Shown here: one piece after another, positions 10,665-21,488 of the stretch | Position numbering within the stretch: the stretch's first letter is position 1 | How the letters are laid out: every line of letters begins with the position of its first letter | Source of the DNA: Aegilops tauschii subsp. strangulata | Taxonomy: Eukaryota > Streptophyta > Magnoliopsida > Poales > Poaceae | Direction: 5' to 3' | DNA: 64,000 bases | NCBI RefSeq assembly: GCF_002575655.3 | Contig: NC_053039.3 | Coordinates: 244,444,622 to 244,508,621 of the forward strand | Notes under the pieces: model-generated | Told to the model about the DNA's origin: nothing | Seen by the model: the letters and a program-made list of their open reading frames with translations, nothing else | Database searches by the model: none | Translations under genes and position numbers: made by a program

Positions 10665-12380
10665 TGTTGGAAATATGCCCTAGAGGCAATAATAAATGGT
10701 TATTATTATATTTCTTTGTTCATGGTAATTGTCTATTATTCATGCTATAATTGTATTGTCCGGAAATCGTAATACATGTGTGAATACATAGACCACAAAG
10801 TGTCCCTAGTAAGCCTCTAGTTGACTAGCTCGTTGATCAACAGATAGTCATGGTTTCCTGGCTATGGACATTGGATGTCATTGATAACGGGATCACATCA
10901 TTAGGAGAATGATGTGATGGACAAGACCCAATCCTAAGCATAGCATAAAAGATCGTGTAGTTTCGTTTGCTAGAGCTTTTCCAATGTCAAGTATCTTTTC
11001 CTTAGACCATGAGATCGTGCAACTCCCGGATACCGTAGGAGTGCTTTGGGTGTGCCAAACGTCACAACGTAACTGGGTGACTATAAAGGTGCACTACGGG
11101 TATCTCCGAAAGTGTCTGTTGGGTTGGCACGGATCGAGACTGGGATTTGTCACTCCGTGTGACGGAGAGGTATCTCTGGGCCCACTCGGTAATGCATCAT
11201 CATAATGAGCTCAATGTGACTAAGGCGTTAGTCACGGGATCATGCATTGCGGTACGAGTAAAGAGACTTGCCGGTAACGAGATTGAACAAGGTATTGGGA
11301 TACCGACGATCGAATCTCGGGCAAGTAACATACCGATTGACAAAGGGAATTGCATACGGATTGATTGAATCCTCGACACCGTGGTTCATCCGATGAGATC
11401 ATCGTGGAACATGTGGGAGCCAACATGGGTATCCAGATCCCGCTGTTGGTTATTGACCAGAGAGGCGTCTCGGTCATGTCTGCATGTCTCCCGAACCCGT
11501 AGGGTCTACACACTTAAGGTTCGGTGACCCTAGGGTTGTAGAGATATATGTATGCGGAAACCCGAAAGTTGTTCGGAGTCCCGGATGAGATCCCGAACGT
11601 CACGAGAGGTTCCGGAATGGTCCGGAGGTGAAGAATTATATATAGGAAGTCCAGTTTCGGCCACCGGGAAAGTTTCGGGGGTTACCGGTATTGTACCGGG
11701 ACCACCGGAAGGGTCCCGGGGGTCCACCGGGTGGGGCCACCTATCCCGGAGGGCCCCGTGGGCTGAAAGTGGAAGGGAACCAGCCCTTAGTGGGCTGGGG
11801 CGCCCCCTTGGGCCTCCCCCCATGCGCCTAGGGTTGGGAACCCTAGGGGGAGTTCGCCCTTGCCTTGGGGGGCAAGGCAACCCCTTCCCCCCCTTGTGGC
11901 CGCCGCCCCCCTTGAGATCCCATCTCTTGGGGCCGGCGCCCCCCAAGGGGCCTATATAAAGGGGGGAGGGAGGGCAGCACACAACAGCCTTGGGCGCCTC
12001 CCTCCTCCCCTGCAACACCTCTCTCTCTCTCTCTCGCAGAAGCTTAGCAAAGCCCTGCCGAGACCCGCTACATCCACCACCACGCCGTCGTGCTGTTGGA
12101 TCTCCATCAACCTCTCCTTCCCCCTTGCTGGATCAAGAAGGAGGAGACGTCGCTGCATCGTACGTGTGTTGAACGCGGAGGTGCCGTCCGTTCGGCACTC
12201 GGTCATCGGTGATTTGGATCACGGCGAGTACGACTCCGTCATCCACGTTCATTGGAATGCTTCCGCTCGCGATCTACAAGGGTATGTAGATGCACTCCCT
12301 TCCCCTCGTTGCTAGTATACTCCATAGATGCATCTTGGTGAACATAGGAAAATTTTAAAATTATGCTACGATTCCCAACA
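10665..12380 (+). repeat. 5' LTR of Angela B
   Basis: It runs from TGTTGGAAATATGCCC to CCCAACA. A TATA box (TATATAAA, 11953-11960) lies about 430 bp from its end, as in BARE-1-type promoters. A CT microsatellite near 12017 is shorter than in the 3' LTR. Long open frames inside it are not genes. Confidence 0.95.
11953..11960 (+). promoter_or_regulatory. LTR promoter TATA box of Angela B
   Basis: TATATAAA lies in a CT/GC-rich context in the 5' LTR. The equivalent box in the 3' LTR is at 19002-19009. It is the expected core promoter for the genomic RNA; activity is not shown by sequence. Confidence 0.75.
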
Positions 12381-12381
12381 G

Positions 12382-12393
12382 TGGTATCAGAGC
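12382..12393 (+). other. tRNA-iMet primer binding site of Angela B
   Basis: TGGTATCAGAGC starts two bases after the LTR end and is the perfect complement of the plant initiator-methionine tRNA 3' end, the usual Copia primer. Confidence 0.95.
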
Positions 12394-13693
12394 CAGGTCT
12401 ATGCGTAGTTACTATGCACGAGTAGAACACAAAGAAGTTGTGGGCGTTGAGTTTGCCAATTCTTCTTGCCACTACTAGTCGTTTCTTGTTTCGGCGGCAT
12501 TGTAGGATGAAGCGGCCCGGACCGACCTTACACGTACGCTTACGTGAGACAGGTTCCACCGACTGACATGCACTAGTTGCATAAGGTGGCTAGCGGGTGT
12601 CTGTCTCTCCTACTTTAGTCGGAACGGATTCGATGAAAAGGGTCCTTATGAAGGGTAAATAGAAATTGGCAAATCACGTTGTGGTCATACGTAGGTAAGA
12701 AAACGTTCTTGCTAGAAACCTACAAACCACGTAAAAACTTGCAACAACAATTAGAGGATGTCTAACTTGTTTTTGCAGCAAGTGCTATGTGATGTGATAT
12801 GGCCAGAAGATGTGATGAATGATATATGTGATGTATGAGATTGATCATATTCTTGTAATAGGAATCACGACTTGCATGTCGATGAGTATGACAACCGGCA
12901 GGAGCCATAGGAGTTGTCTTTATTATTTTGCATGACCTGCCTGTCATTGAATAACGCCATGTAATTTACTTTACTTTGTTGCTAAACGCGTTAGCCATAC
13001 AAGTAGAAGTAATCGTTGGTGTGACGACTTCATGAAGACACAATGATGGAGATCATGATGATGGAGATCATGGTGTCATGCCGGTGACAAAGATGATCAT
13101 GGTGCCCCGAAGATGGAGATCAAAGGAGCATGATGATATTGGCCATATCATGTCACTATTTGATTGCATGTGATGTTTATCATGTTTTTGCATCTTATTT
13201 GCTTAGAACGACGGTAGCAAGTAGGATGATCCCTTAAAATAATTTCAAGAAAGTGTTCACCCTAACTGTGCACCGTTGCGAAGGTTCGTTGTTTCGAAGC
13301 ACCACGTGATGATCGGGTGTGATAGATTCTAACGTTCGAATACAACAGGTGTTGACGAGCCTAGCATGTACAGACATGGCCTCAGAACACACGCAATACA
13401 CTTAGGTTCACTTGACGAGCCTAGCATGTACAGACATGGCCTCGGAACACGGAGGACCGAAAGGTCGAGCATGAGTCGTATAGAAGATACGATCAACATG
13501 GAGATGTTCACCGATCTTGACTAGTCCGTCTCACGTGATGATCGGACACGGCCTAGTCGAATTCGGATCATGTTGCACTTAGATGACTAGAGGGATGTCT
13601 ATCTGAGTGGGAGTTCATTAAATTATTTTTATTATATGAACTTAATTATCATGAACTTAGTCTAAAATCTTTACACTATGTATTGTAGATCAA
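12394..13693 (+). other. untranslated leader of Angela B
   Basis: The 1.3 kb leader holds no supported ORF. It contains a 60-bp-period partial tandem duplication (13352-13411, then 13412-13451), each copy starting TTGACGAGCCTAGCATG. Copy A has a single unit at that place, so the duplication arose in the B lineage. Confidence 0.8.
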
Positions 13694-16600
13694 ATGGCCC
13701 ACGTTCTCCTCAATTTCAACGCGTTCCTAGAGAAAACCAAGCTGAAAGATGATGGCAGCAATTATACGGACTGGGTCCGGAACCTGAGGCTCATCCTCAT
13801 AGTAGCCAAGAAAGATTATGTCTTAGAAGCACCGCTAGGTGAAGCACCAATCCCTGAGAACCAAGACGTTATGAGCGCTTGGCAGCAGCGTGCTGATGAT
13901 TACTCCCTCGTTCAGTGCGGCATGCTTTACAGCTTAGAACCGGGTCTCCAAAAGCGTTTTGAGAAACATGGAGCATATGAGATGTTCGAGGAGCTGAAAC
14001 TGGTTTTTCAAGCTCATGCCCGGGTCGAGAGATATGAAGTCTCCGACAAGTTCTTCAGCTGTAAAATGGAGGAGAACAGTTCTGTTAGTGAGCACATACT
14101 CAGAATGTCTGGGTTGCACAACCGCTTGTCTCAGCTGGGAGTTAATCTCCCAGATGACACGGTCATTGACAGAATCCTCCAGTCGCTTCCACCAAGCTAC
14201 AAGAGCTTTGTGATGAACTACAATATGCAGGGGATGGAAAAGACCATTCCCGAGGTATATTCAATGCTGAAATCAGCGGAAGGGGAGATCAGAAAAGAAC
14301 ATCAAGTGTTGATGGTAAATAAAACCACTAAGTTCAAGAAGGGCAAGGGTAAGAAGAACTTCAAGAAGGACGGCAAGGGAGTTGCCGCGCCCGGTAAACC
14401 AGTTACCGGGAAGAAGTCAAAGAACGGACCCAAGCCCGAGACTGAGTGCTTTTATTGCAAGGGAAGTGGTCACTGGAAGCGGAACTGCCCCAAATATTTA
14501 GCGGACAAGAAGAAGGCCGGCAACACCCAAGGTATATGTGATATACAAGTAATTGATGTGTACCTTACCAGTACTCGTAGTAGCTCCTGGGTATTTGATA
14601 CCGGTGCGGTTGCTCATATTTGTAACTCAAAGCAGGAACTACGGAATAAACGGAGACTGGCAAAGGACGAGGTGATGATGCGCGTCGGGAATGGTTCCAA
14701 GGTCGATGTGATCGCCGTTGGCACGCTACCTCTGCATCTACCCACGGGATTAGTTTTAAACCTCAATAATTGTTATTTAGTGCCAGCTTTGAGCATGAAC
14801 ATTGTATCTGGATCTCGTTTAATTCGAGATGGCTACTCATTTAAATCTGAGAATAATGGTTGTTCTATTTATTTGATAGATATGTTTTATGGTCATGCCC
14901 CGCTGGTCAATGGTTTATTTTTGATGAATCTCGAACGTGATGTTACACATGTTCATAGTGTGAATACCAAAAGATGTAAAGTTGATAACGATAGTCCCAC
15001 ATACTTGTGGCACTGCCGCCTTGGTCACATTGGTGTCAAGCGCATGAAGAAGCTCCATGCAGATGGACTTTTGGAGTCTCTTGATTACGAATCATTTGAC
15101 ACGTGCGAACCATGCCTCATGGGTAAGATGACCAAGACTCCGTTCTCCGGAACAATGGAGAGAGCAACCAACTTATTGGAAATCATACATACCGATGTGT
15201 GCGGTCCAATGAGTGTTGAGGCTCGCGGAGGATATCGTTATGTTCTCACTCTCACTGATGATTTAAGTAGATATGGGTATGTCTACCTAATGAAACACAA
15301 GTCTGAAACCTTTGAAAAGTTCAAGGAATTTCAGAGTGAAGTCGAGAATCAACGTGACAGGAAAATAAAATTCTTACGGTCAAATCGTGGTGGAGAATAT
15401 TGAAGTCACGAATTTGGTACACACTTAAGGAAATGTGGAATAGTTTCACAACTCACGCCGCCTGGAACACCTCAGAGAAATGGTGTGTCCGAACGTCGTA
15501 ATCGCACTCTATTGGATATGGTGCGATCTATGATGTCTCTTACCGATTTACCGCTCTCATTTTGGGGTTATGCTTTAGAGACTGCCGCATTCACTTTAAA
15601 TAGGGCACCGTCTAAATCCGTTGAGACGACACTGTATGAATTATGGTTTGGGAAGAAACCTAAGCTGTCGTTTCTAAAAGTTTGGGGATGCGATGCTTAT
15701 GTCAAGAAACTTCAACCTGAAAAGCTCGAACCCAAATCGGAAAAATGCGTCTTCATAGGATACCCTAAGGAAACTATTGGGTATACCTTCTACCTCAGAT
15801 CCGAAGGCAAGATCTTCGTTGCCAAGAACGGGTCCTTTCTAGAGAAGGAGTTTCTCTCGAAAGAATTGAGTGGGAGGAAAGTGGAACTTGATGAGGTGAT
15901 AGTCACCCCTTCCGAACCGGAAAGTAGCGCAGCGCGGGAAAATGTTCCTATGGTGCCTACACCGACTGGGGAGGAAGTTAACGATGATGATCATGAAACT
16001 TCAGATCAAGTTACTGAACTTCGTAGGTCCACAAGGACACGTTCCGCACCAGAGTGGTACGGCAACCCTGTCCTGGAAATCATGTTGTTAGACAACGGTG
16101 AACCTTCGAACTATGAAGAAGCGATGGCGGGCCCGGATTCCGACAAATGGCTAGAAGCCATGAAATCCGAGATAGAATCCATGTATGAAAACAAAGTATG
16201 GACTTTGACTGACTTGCCCGATCAGCGGCGAGCCATAGAAAACAAATGGATCTTTAAGAAGAAGACGGACGCAGATGGTAATGTGACCATCTACAAAGCT
16301 CGACTTGTCGCTAAGGGTTATCGACAAGTTCAAGGGGTTGACTACGATGAGACTTTCTCACCCGTAGCGAAGCTGAAGTCCGTCCGAATCATGTTAGCAA
16401 TTGCCGCATACTATGATTATGAGTTATGGCAGATGGACGTCAAAACGGCATTCCTTAACGGCTTCCTTAAGGAAGAGTTGTATATGATGCAGCCGGAAGG
16501 TTTTGTCGATCCTAAGAATGCTAACAAAGTATGCAAGCTCCAACGCTCAATCTATGGGCTGGTGCAAGCATCTCGGAGTTGGAACATTCGCTTTGATGAG

Positions 16601-17674
16601 ATGATCAAAGCGTTTGGGTTTACACAGACTTATGGAGAAGCCTGTGTTTACAAGAAAGTGAGTGGGAGCTCTATAGCATTTCTCATATTATATGTGGATG
16701 ACATACTGTTGATGGGAAATGATATAGAATTCTTGGAAAGTATAAAGGCCTATTTGAATAAGTGTTTTTCAATGAAGGACCTTGGAGAAGCTGCTTATAT
16801 AGTAGGCATCAAGATCTATAGAGATAGATCAAGACGCCTCATTGGTCTTTCACAAAGTACATACCTTGACAAGATATTGAAGAAGTTCAATATGGATCAG
16901 TCCAAGAAGGGGTTCTTGCCTGTATTGCAAGGTGTGCAATTGAGCACGGCTCAATGCCCGACCACGGCAGAAGATATAGAAGAGATGAGTGTCATCCCCT
17001 ATGCCTCGGCCATAGGGTCTATTATGTATGCCATGCTGTGTACCAGACCTGATGTAAACCTTGCCGTAAGTTTGGTAGGAAGGTACCAAAGTAATCCCGG
17101 CAAGGAACACTGGACAGCGGTCAAGAATATCCTGAAGTACCTGAAGAGGACTAAGGATATGTTTCTCGTTTATGGAGGTGACGAAGAGCTCGTCGTAAAG
17201 GGTTACGTCGATGCTAGCTTCGACACAGATCTGGATGACTCGAAGTCACAGACCGGATACGTGTATATTTTGAATGGAGGAGCAGTAAGCTGGTGCAGTT
17301 GCAAGCAAAGCGTCGTGGCGGGATCTACATGTGAAGCGGAGTACATGGCAGCCTCGGAGGCAGCACAGGAAGTAGTCTGGATGAAGGAGTTCATTACCGA
17401 CCTAGGGGTGATTCCCAATGCGTCGGGCCCGATGACTCTCTTCTGTGACAACACTGGAGCTATTGCCCTTGCGAAGGAGCCCAGGTTTCACAGGAAGACC
17501 AGGCATATCAAGCGTCGCTTCAACTCCATTCGTGAAAGTGTTCAAAATGGAGACATAGATATTTGTAAAGTACACACGGACCTGAATGTAGCAGATCCGT
17601 TGACTAAACCTCTCCCTAGGGCAAAACATGATCAACACCAGGACGCAATGGGTGTTCGATTCATCACAATGTAA
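13694..17674 (+). pseudogene. Copia gag-pol polyprotein of Angela B, one stop codon
   Basis: The 1327-codon frame starts MAHVLLNFNAFLEK. Domains in order: Gag (to about residue 270) with zinc knuckle CFYCKGSGHWKRNC; protease FDTGAVAH; integrase finger (H-H-C-C around HCRLGH and CEPCLMGK); integrase core; RT with YVDD near 16690-16704; RNase H with YVDASFD and CEAEYMAA. The frame is broken only by TGA at 15401-15403. Just before it, codon 15383-15385 is AAT (Asn) where copy A has Asp; this is the second acidic residue of the D,D(35)E triad. Everything downstream stays in frame. RT and RNase H look intact, but the integrase is not functional as written. Confidence 0.95.
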
Positions 17675-17695
17675 CTAGATTATTGACTCTAGTGC

Positions 17696-17705
17696 AAGTG
17701 GGAGA
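17696..17705 (+). other. polypurine tract of Angela B
   Basis: AAGTGGGAGA sits one base before the 3' LTR. It is the expected plus-strand DNA primer position. Confidence 0.85.
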
Positions 17706-17706
17706 C

Positions 17707-19439
17707 TGTTGGAAATATGCCCTAGAGGCAATAATAAATGGTTATTATTATATTTCTTTGTTCATGGTAATTGTCTATTATGCATGCTATAATTGTATTG
17801 TCCGGAAATCGTAATACATGTGTGAATACATAGACCACAAAGTGTCCCTAGTAAGCCTCTAGTTGACTAGCTCGTTGATCAACAGATAGTCATGGTTTCC
17901 TGACTATGGACATTGGATGTCATTGATAACGGGATCACATCATTAGGAGAATGATGTGATGGACAAGACCCAATCCTAAGCATAGCATAAAAGATCGTGT
18001 AGTTTCGTTTGCTAGAGCTTTTCCAATGTCAAGTATCTTTTCCTTAGACCATGAGATCGTGCAACTCCCGGATACCGTAGGAGTGCTTTGGGTGTGCCAA
18101 ACGTCACAACGTAACTGGGTGACTATAAAGGTGCACTACGGGTATCTCCGAAAGTGTTTGTTGGGTTAGCACGGATCGAGACTGGGATTTGTCACTCCGT
18201 GTGACGGAGAGGTATCTCTGGGCCCACTCGGTAATGCATCATCATAATGAGCTCAATGTGACTAAGGCATTAGTCACGGGATCATGCATTGCGGTACGAG
18301 TAAAGAGACTTGCCGGTAACGAGATTGAACAAGGTATTGGGATACCGACGATCGAATCTCGGGCAAGTAACATACCGATTGACAAAGGGAATTGCATACA
18401 GATTGATTGAATCCTCGACACCGTGGTTCATCCGATGAGATCATCGTGGAACATGTGGGAGCCAACATGGGTATCCAGATCCCGCTGTTGGTTATTGACC
18501 AGAGAGGCGTCTCGGTCATGTCTGCATGTCTCCCGAACCCGTAGGGTCTACACACTTAAGGTTCGGTGACGCTAGGGTTGTAGAGATATATGTATGCGGA
18601 AACCCGAAAGTTTTTCAAAGTCCCGGATGAGATCCCGGACGTCACGAGAGGTTCCGGAATGGTCCGAAGGTGAAGAATTATATATAGGAAGTCTAGTTTC
18701 GGCCACCGGGAAAGTTTCGGGGGTTACCGGTATTGTACCGGGACCACCGGAAGGGTCCCGGGGGTCCACCGGGTGGGGCCACCTATCCCGGAGGGCCCCG
18801 TGGGCTGGAAGTGGAAGGGAACCAGCCCTTAGTGGGCTGGGGCGCCCCCCTTGGGCCTCCCCCCATGCGCCTAGGGTTGGGAACCCTAGGGGGGGGAGTT
18901 CCCCCTTGCCTTGGGGGGCAAGGCAACCCCTTCCCCCCCTTGTGGCCGCCGCCCCCCCTTGAGATCCCATCTCTTGGGGCCGGCGCACCCCCCAAGGGGC
19001 CTATATAAAGGGTGGGGAGGGAGGGCAGCACACAACAGCCTTGGGCGCCTCCCTCCTCCCCTGCAACACCTCTCTCTCTCTCTCTCTCTCTCTCGCAGAA
19101 GCTTAGCAAAGCCCTGCCGAGACCCGCTACATCCACCACCACGCCGTCGTGCTGTTGGATCTCCATCAACCTCTCCTTCCCCCTTGCTGGATCAAGAAGG
19201 AGGAGACGTCGCTGCACCGTATGTGTGTTGAACGCGGAGGTGCCGTCCGTTCGGCACTCGGTCATCGGTGATTTGGATCACGGCGAGTACGACTCCGTCA
19301 TCCACGCTCATTGGAACGCTTCCGCTCGCGATCTACAAGGGTATGTAGATGCACTCCCTTCCCCTCGTTGCTAGTATACTCCATAGATGCATCTTGGTGA
19401 ACGTAGGAAAATTTTAAAATTATGCTACGATTCCCAACA
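17707..19439 (+). repeat. 3' LTR of Angela B
   Basis: It is 1733 bp, with the same termini as the 5' LTR. Differences from the 5' LTR are scattered substitutions and a longer CT microsatellite near 19072. The TATA box is at 19002-19009. Confidence 0.95.
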
Positions 19440-19468
19440 GATAGATCCCCTATACTTGTGGGTCATCA
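19440..19468 (+). repeat. 5' LTR of Gypsy C, last 29 bp
   Basis: GATAGATCCCCTATA... to ...GGGTCATCA equals 28125-28153 of the C 3' LTR with one difference. It lies between the Angela B LTR and the C primer site and proves that B entered C's LTR. Confidence 0.93.
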
Positions 19469-19479
19469 AGACTCTTTTC

Positions 19480-19497
19480 TGGCGCCGTTGCCGGGGA
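19480..19497 (+). other. tRNA-Asp primer binding site of Gypsy C
   Basis: TGGCGCCGTTGCCGGGGA lies 11 bases inside the LTR end and is complementary to the 3' end of tRNA-Asp. A GGTAAG at 19525-19530, between this site and the gag ATG, fits a 5' splice site. Confidence 0.92.
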
Positions 19498-19574
19498 GTG
19501 AAGTGCCTTTGGTAGGTGGAATTTGGTAAGGAAAAATTTATATAGTGTGCTGAAATTTACTGTCACTTGTTGCT

Positions 19575-21488
19575 ATGGAAAGTAATCCTCTGAGGGGCTT
19601 GTTCGGGGTATCTTCACCCCGACCAGTAGAGCAAAGAGTTGCTCCTCAACCTACTGAACCTACTGAAAATGAAAATGAAAATGAAAATGTCCACTTTGAG
19701 ATTCCTTCGGGTATGTTAGAAAAACTGCTAGCTAATCCTTTTGCAGGAGATGGAACAAAGCATCCTGATGAGCACCTAATATATGTGGATGAAGTTTGTG
19801 GATTATTTAAGCTTGCAGGTATACCCGGTAATGTTATTAAGAGGAAGGTCTTCCCTTTATCTTTGAAGGGAGATGCATCGACATGGTATAGGCTATGTGA
19901 TGATATGGGGTCATGGAACTACAAACGATTGAAATTGGAATTTCATCAGAAGTTTTATCCTATGCATCTTGTTCATCGTGATCGCAATTATATATATAAT
20001 TTTTGGCCTCGCGAAGGAGAAAGCATCGCTCAAGCTTGGGGGAGGCTTAAATCAATGTTATATTCATGCCCCAATCATGAGCTCCCAAGAGAAATAATTA
20101 TTCAAAGTTTTTATGCTCGGCTTTCTGATAACAATCGCACCATGCTCGATACTTCTTGTGCTGGCTCTTTTATGATGAAGACTATTGAATTCAAATGGAA
20201 CTTATTGGATAGAATTAAACGCAACTCTGAAGATTGGGATCTCGATGAAGGTAAGGAGTCATGCATGACACCTAAGTTTGATTGTGTTAAATCTTTTATG
20301 GATACCGATGTTTTCCGTAAGTTTAGCACTAAATATGGACTTGACTCTGAGATAGTAGCTTCTTTCTGTGAATCTTTTGCTACTTATGTTGATCTCCCCA
20401 AGGAGAAGTGGTTTAAATATCATCCTCCCATAGAAGTAAAAGTAGCTGCACCTATTAAAGTTGAAGAAAAGACTATCACTTATAATGATCCTATTGTTCC
20501 TACTTCTTATGTTGAGAAACCACCTTTCCCTATTAGGATAAAGGATCATGCTAAAGCTTCAACTGTGGTCCGTAAAAGCAATATTAGAACTTATACACCT
20601 CCTGAGCAAATTAAAGTTGAACCTAATATTGCTATTGTTAAAGATCTCTTGTCTGATAATATCGATGGGCATGTTATTTATTTCTGTGATGAAACTGTTA
20701 GAATTGCCAAACCTTGTGCTAAAGATAAACATAGACCTGTGGTAGGCATGCCTGTTATTTCTGTTAAAATAGGAGATCATTGTTATCATGGCTTATGTGA
20801 TATGGGTGCTAGTGCTAGTGCAATACCTTTTGACTTATACAAAGAAATTATGCATGATATTGCACCTGCTGAGTTAGAGGATATTGATGTCACAATTAAA
20901 CTTGCCAATAGAGATACTATTTCACCAATGGGAATTGTTAGAGATGTTGAAGTCTTGTGTGGGAAAACTAAATATCCTGCTAATTTTCTTGTTCTTGGTT
21001 CCCCACAAGATATCTTTTGTCCCATTATATTTGGTAGACCCTTCTTGAACACCGTTAATGCTAAGATAGATTGCGAAAAGGATGTCGTTACTATTGGCTT
21101 GGGTGATATGTGTCATGAGTTTAATTTCTCTAAATTTAGTAGACAACACCGTGAAGAAGAATTGCCTAGTAAGGATGAAATTATTGGTCTTGCTTCTATT
21201 GCCGTACCTCCTAGTGATCATTTAGAACAATATTTGCTAGACCATGAAAATGATATGTTTATGAATGAAAGAAGGGAAATAGATGAAGTATTCTTTAAAC
21301 AGGAACCCATTCTGAAACACCATTTGCCTGTTGAAATCCTAGGGGGTCCTCCTCCACCCAAGGGTGATCCCGTGTTTGAGCTTAAACCGTTGCCTGATAC
21401 TCTTAATATGCTTATCTTGATGAAAAGAAGATATATCCTGTTATTATTAGTGCTAACCTTTCAGAGCATGAAGAAGAGAGATTATTGA
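19575..21488 (+). pseudogene. Gag-protease of Gypsy C (3' end frameshifted)
   Basis: The frame starts MESNPLRGLFG. A retrotransposon Gag region lies at about residues 55-215 (KGDASTWY, EFHQKFYP, REGESIAQAWGR). No CCHC zinc knuckle is seen, as is common in Athila-type Gag. An aspartic protease follows at about residues 395-500, with CDMGASASAIPF as the active-site loop; Met replaces the usual Leu or Thr. A microsatellite encodes NENENENEN near residues 31-39. The frame runs out of homology near 21405, where one base appears to be missing, and ends at 21488. Gag builds the particle and the protease cuts the polyprotein. Confidence 0.9.

Larger units (their letters stand above)
10665..19439 (+). 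mobile_element. Angela/BARE-type Copia retrotransposon, copy B (structurally complete)
   Basis: This 8775-bp element has two LTRs (1716 and 1733 bp), a tRNA-iMet primer site, a long leader, one gag-pol frame and a polypurine tract. The LTRs differ by roughly 1-2 percent by eye, so it is a young insertion. On the right it interrupts the C 5' LTR exactly before GATAGATCCCC. On the left the matching sequence is missing, so the target duplication cannot be confirmed. Gag-pol carries a stop codon and a changed integrase catalytic residue. Confidence 0.95.
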
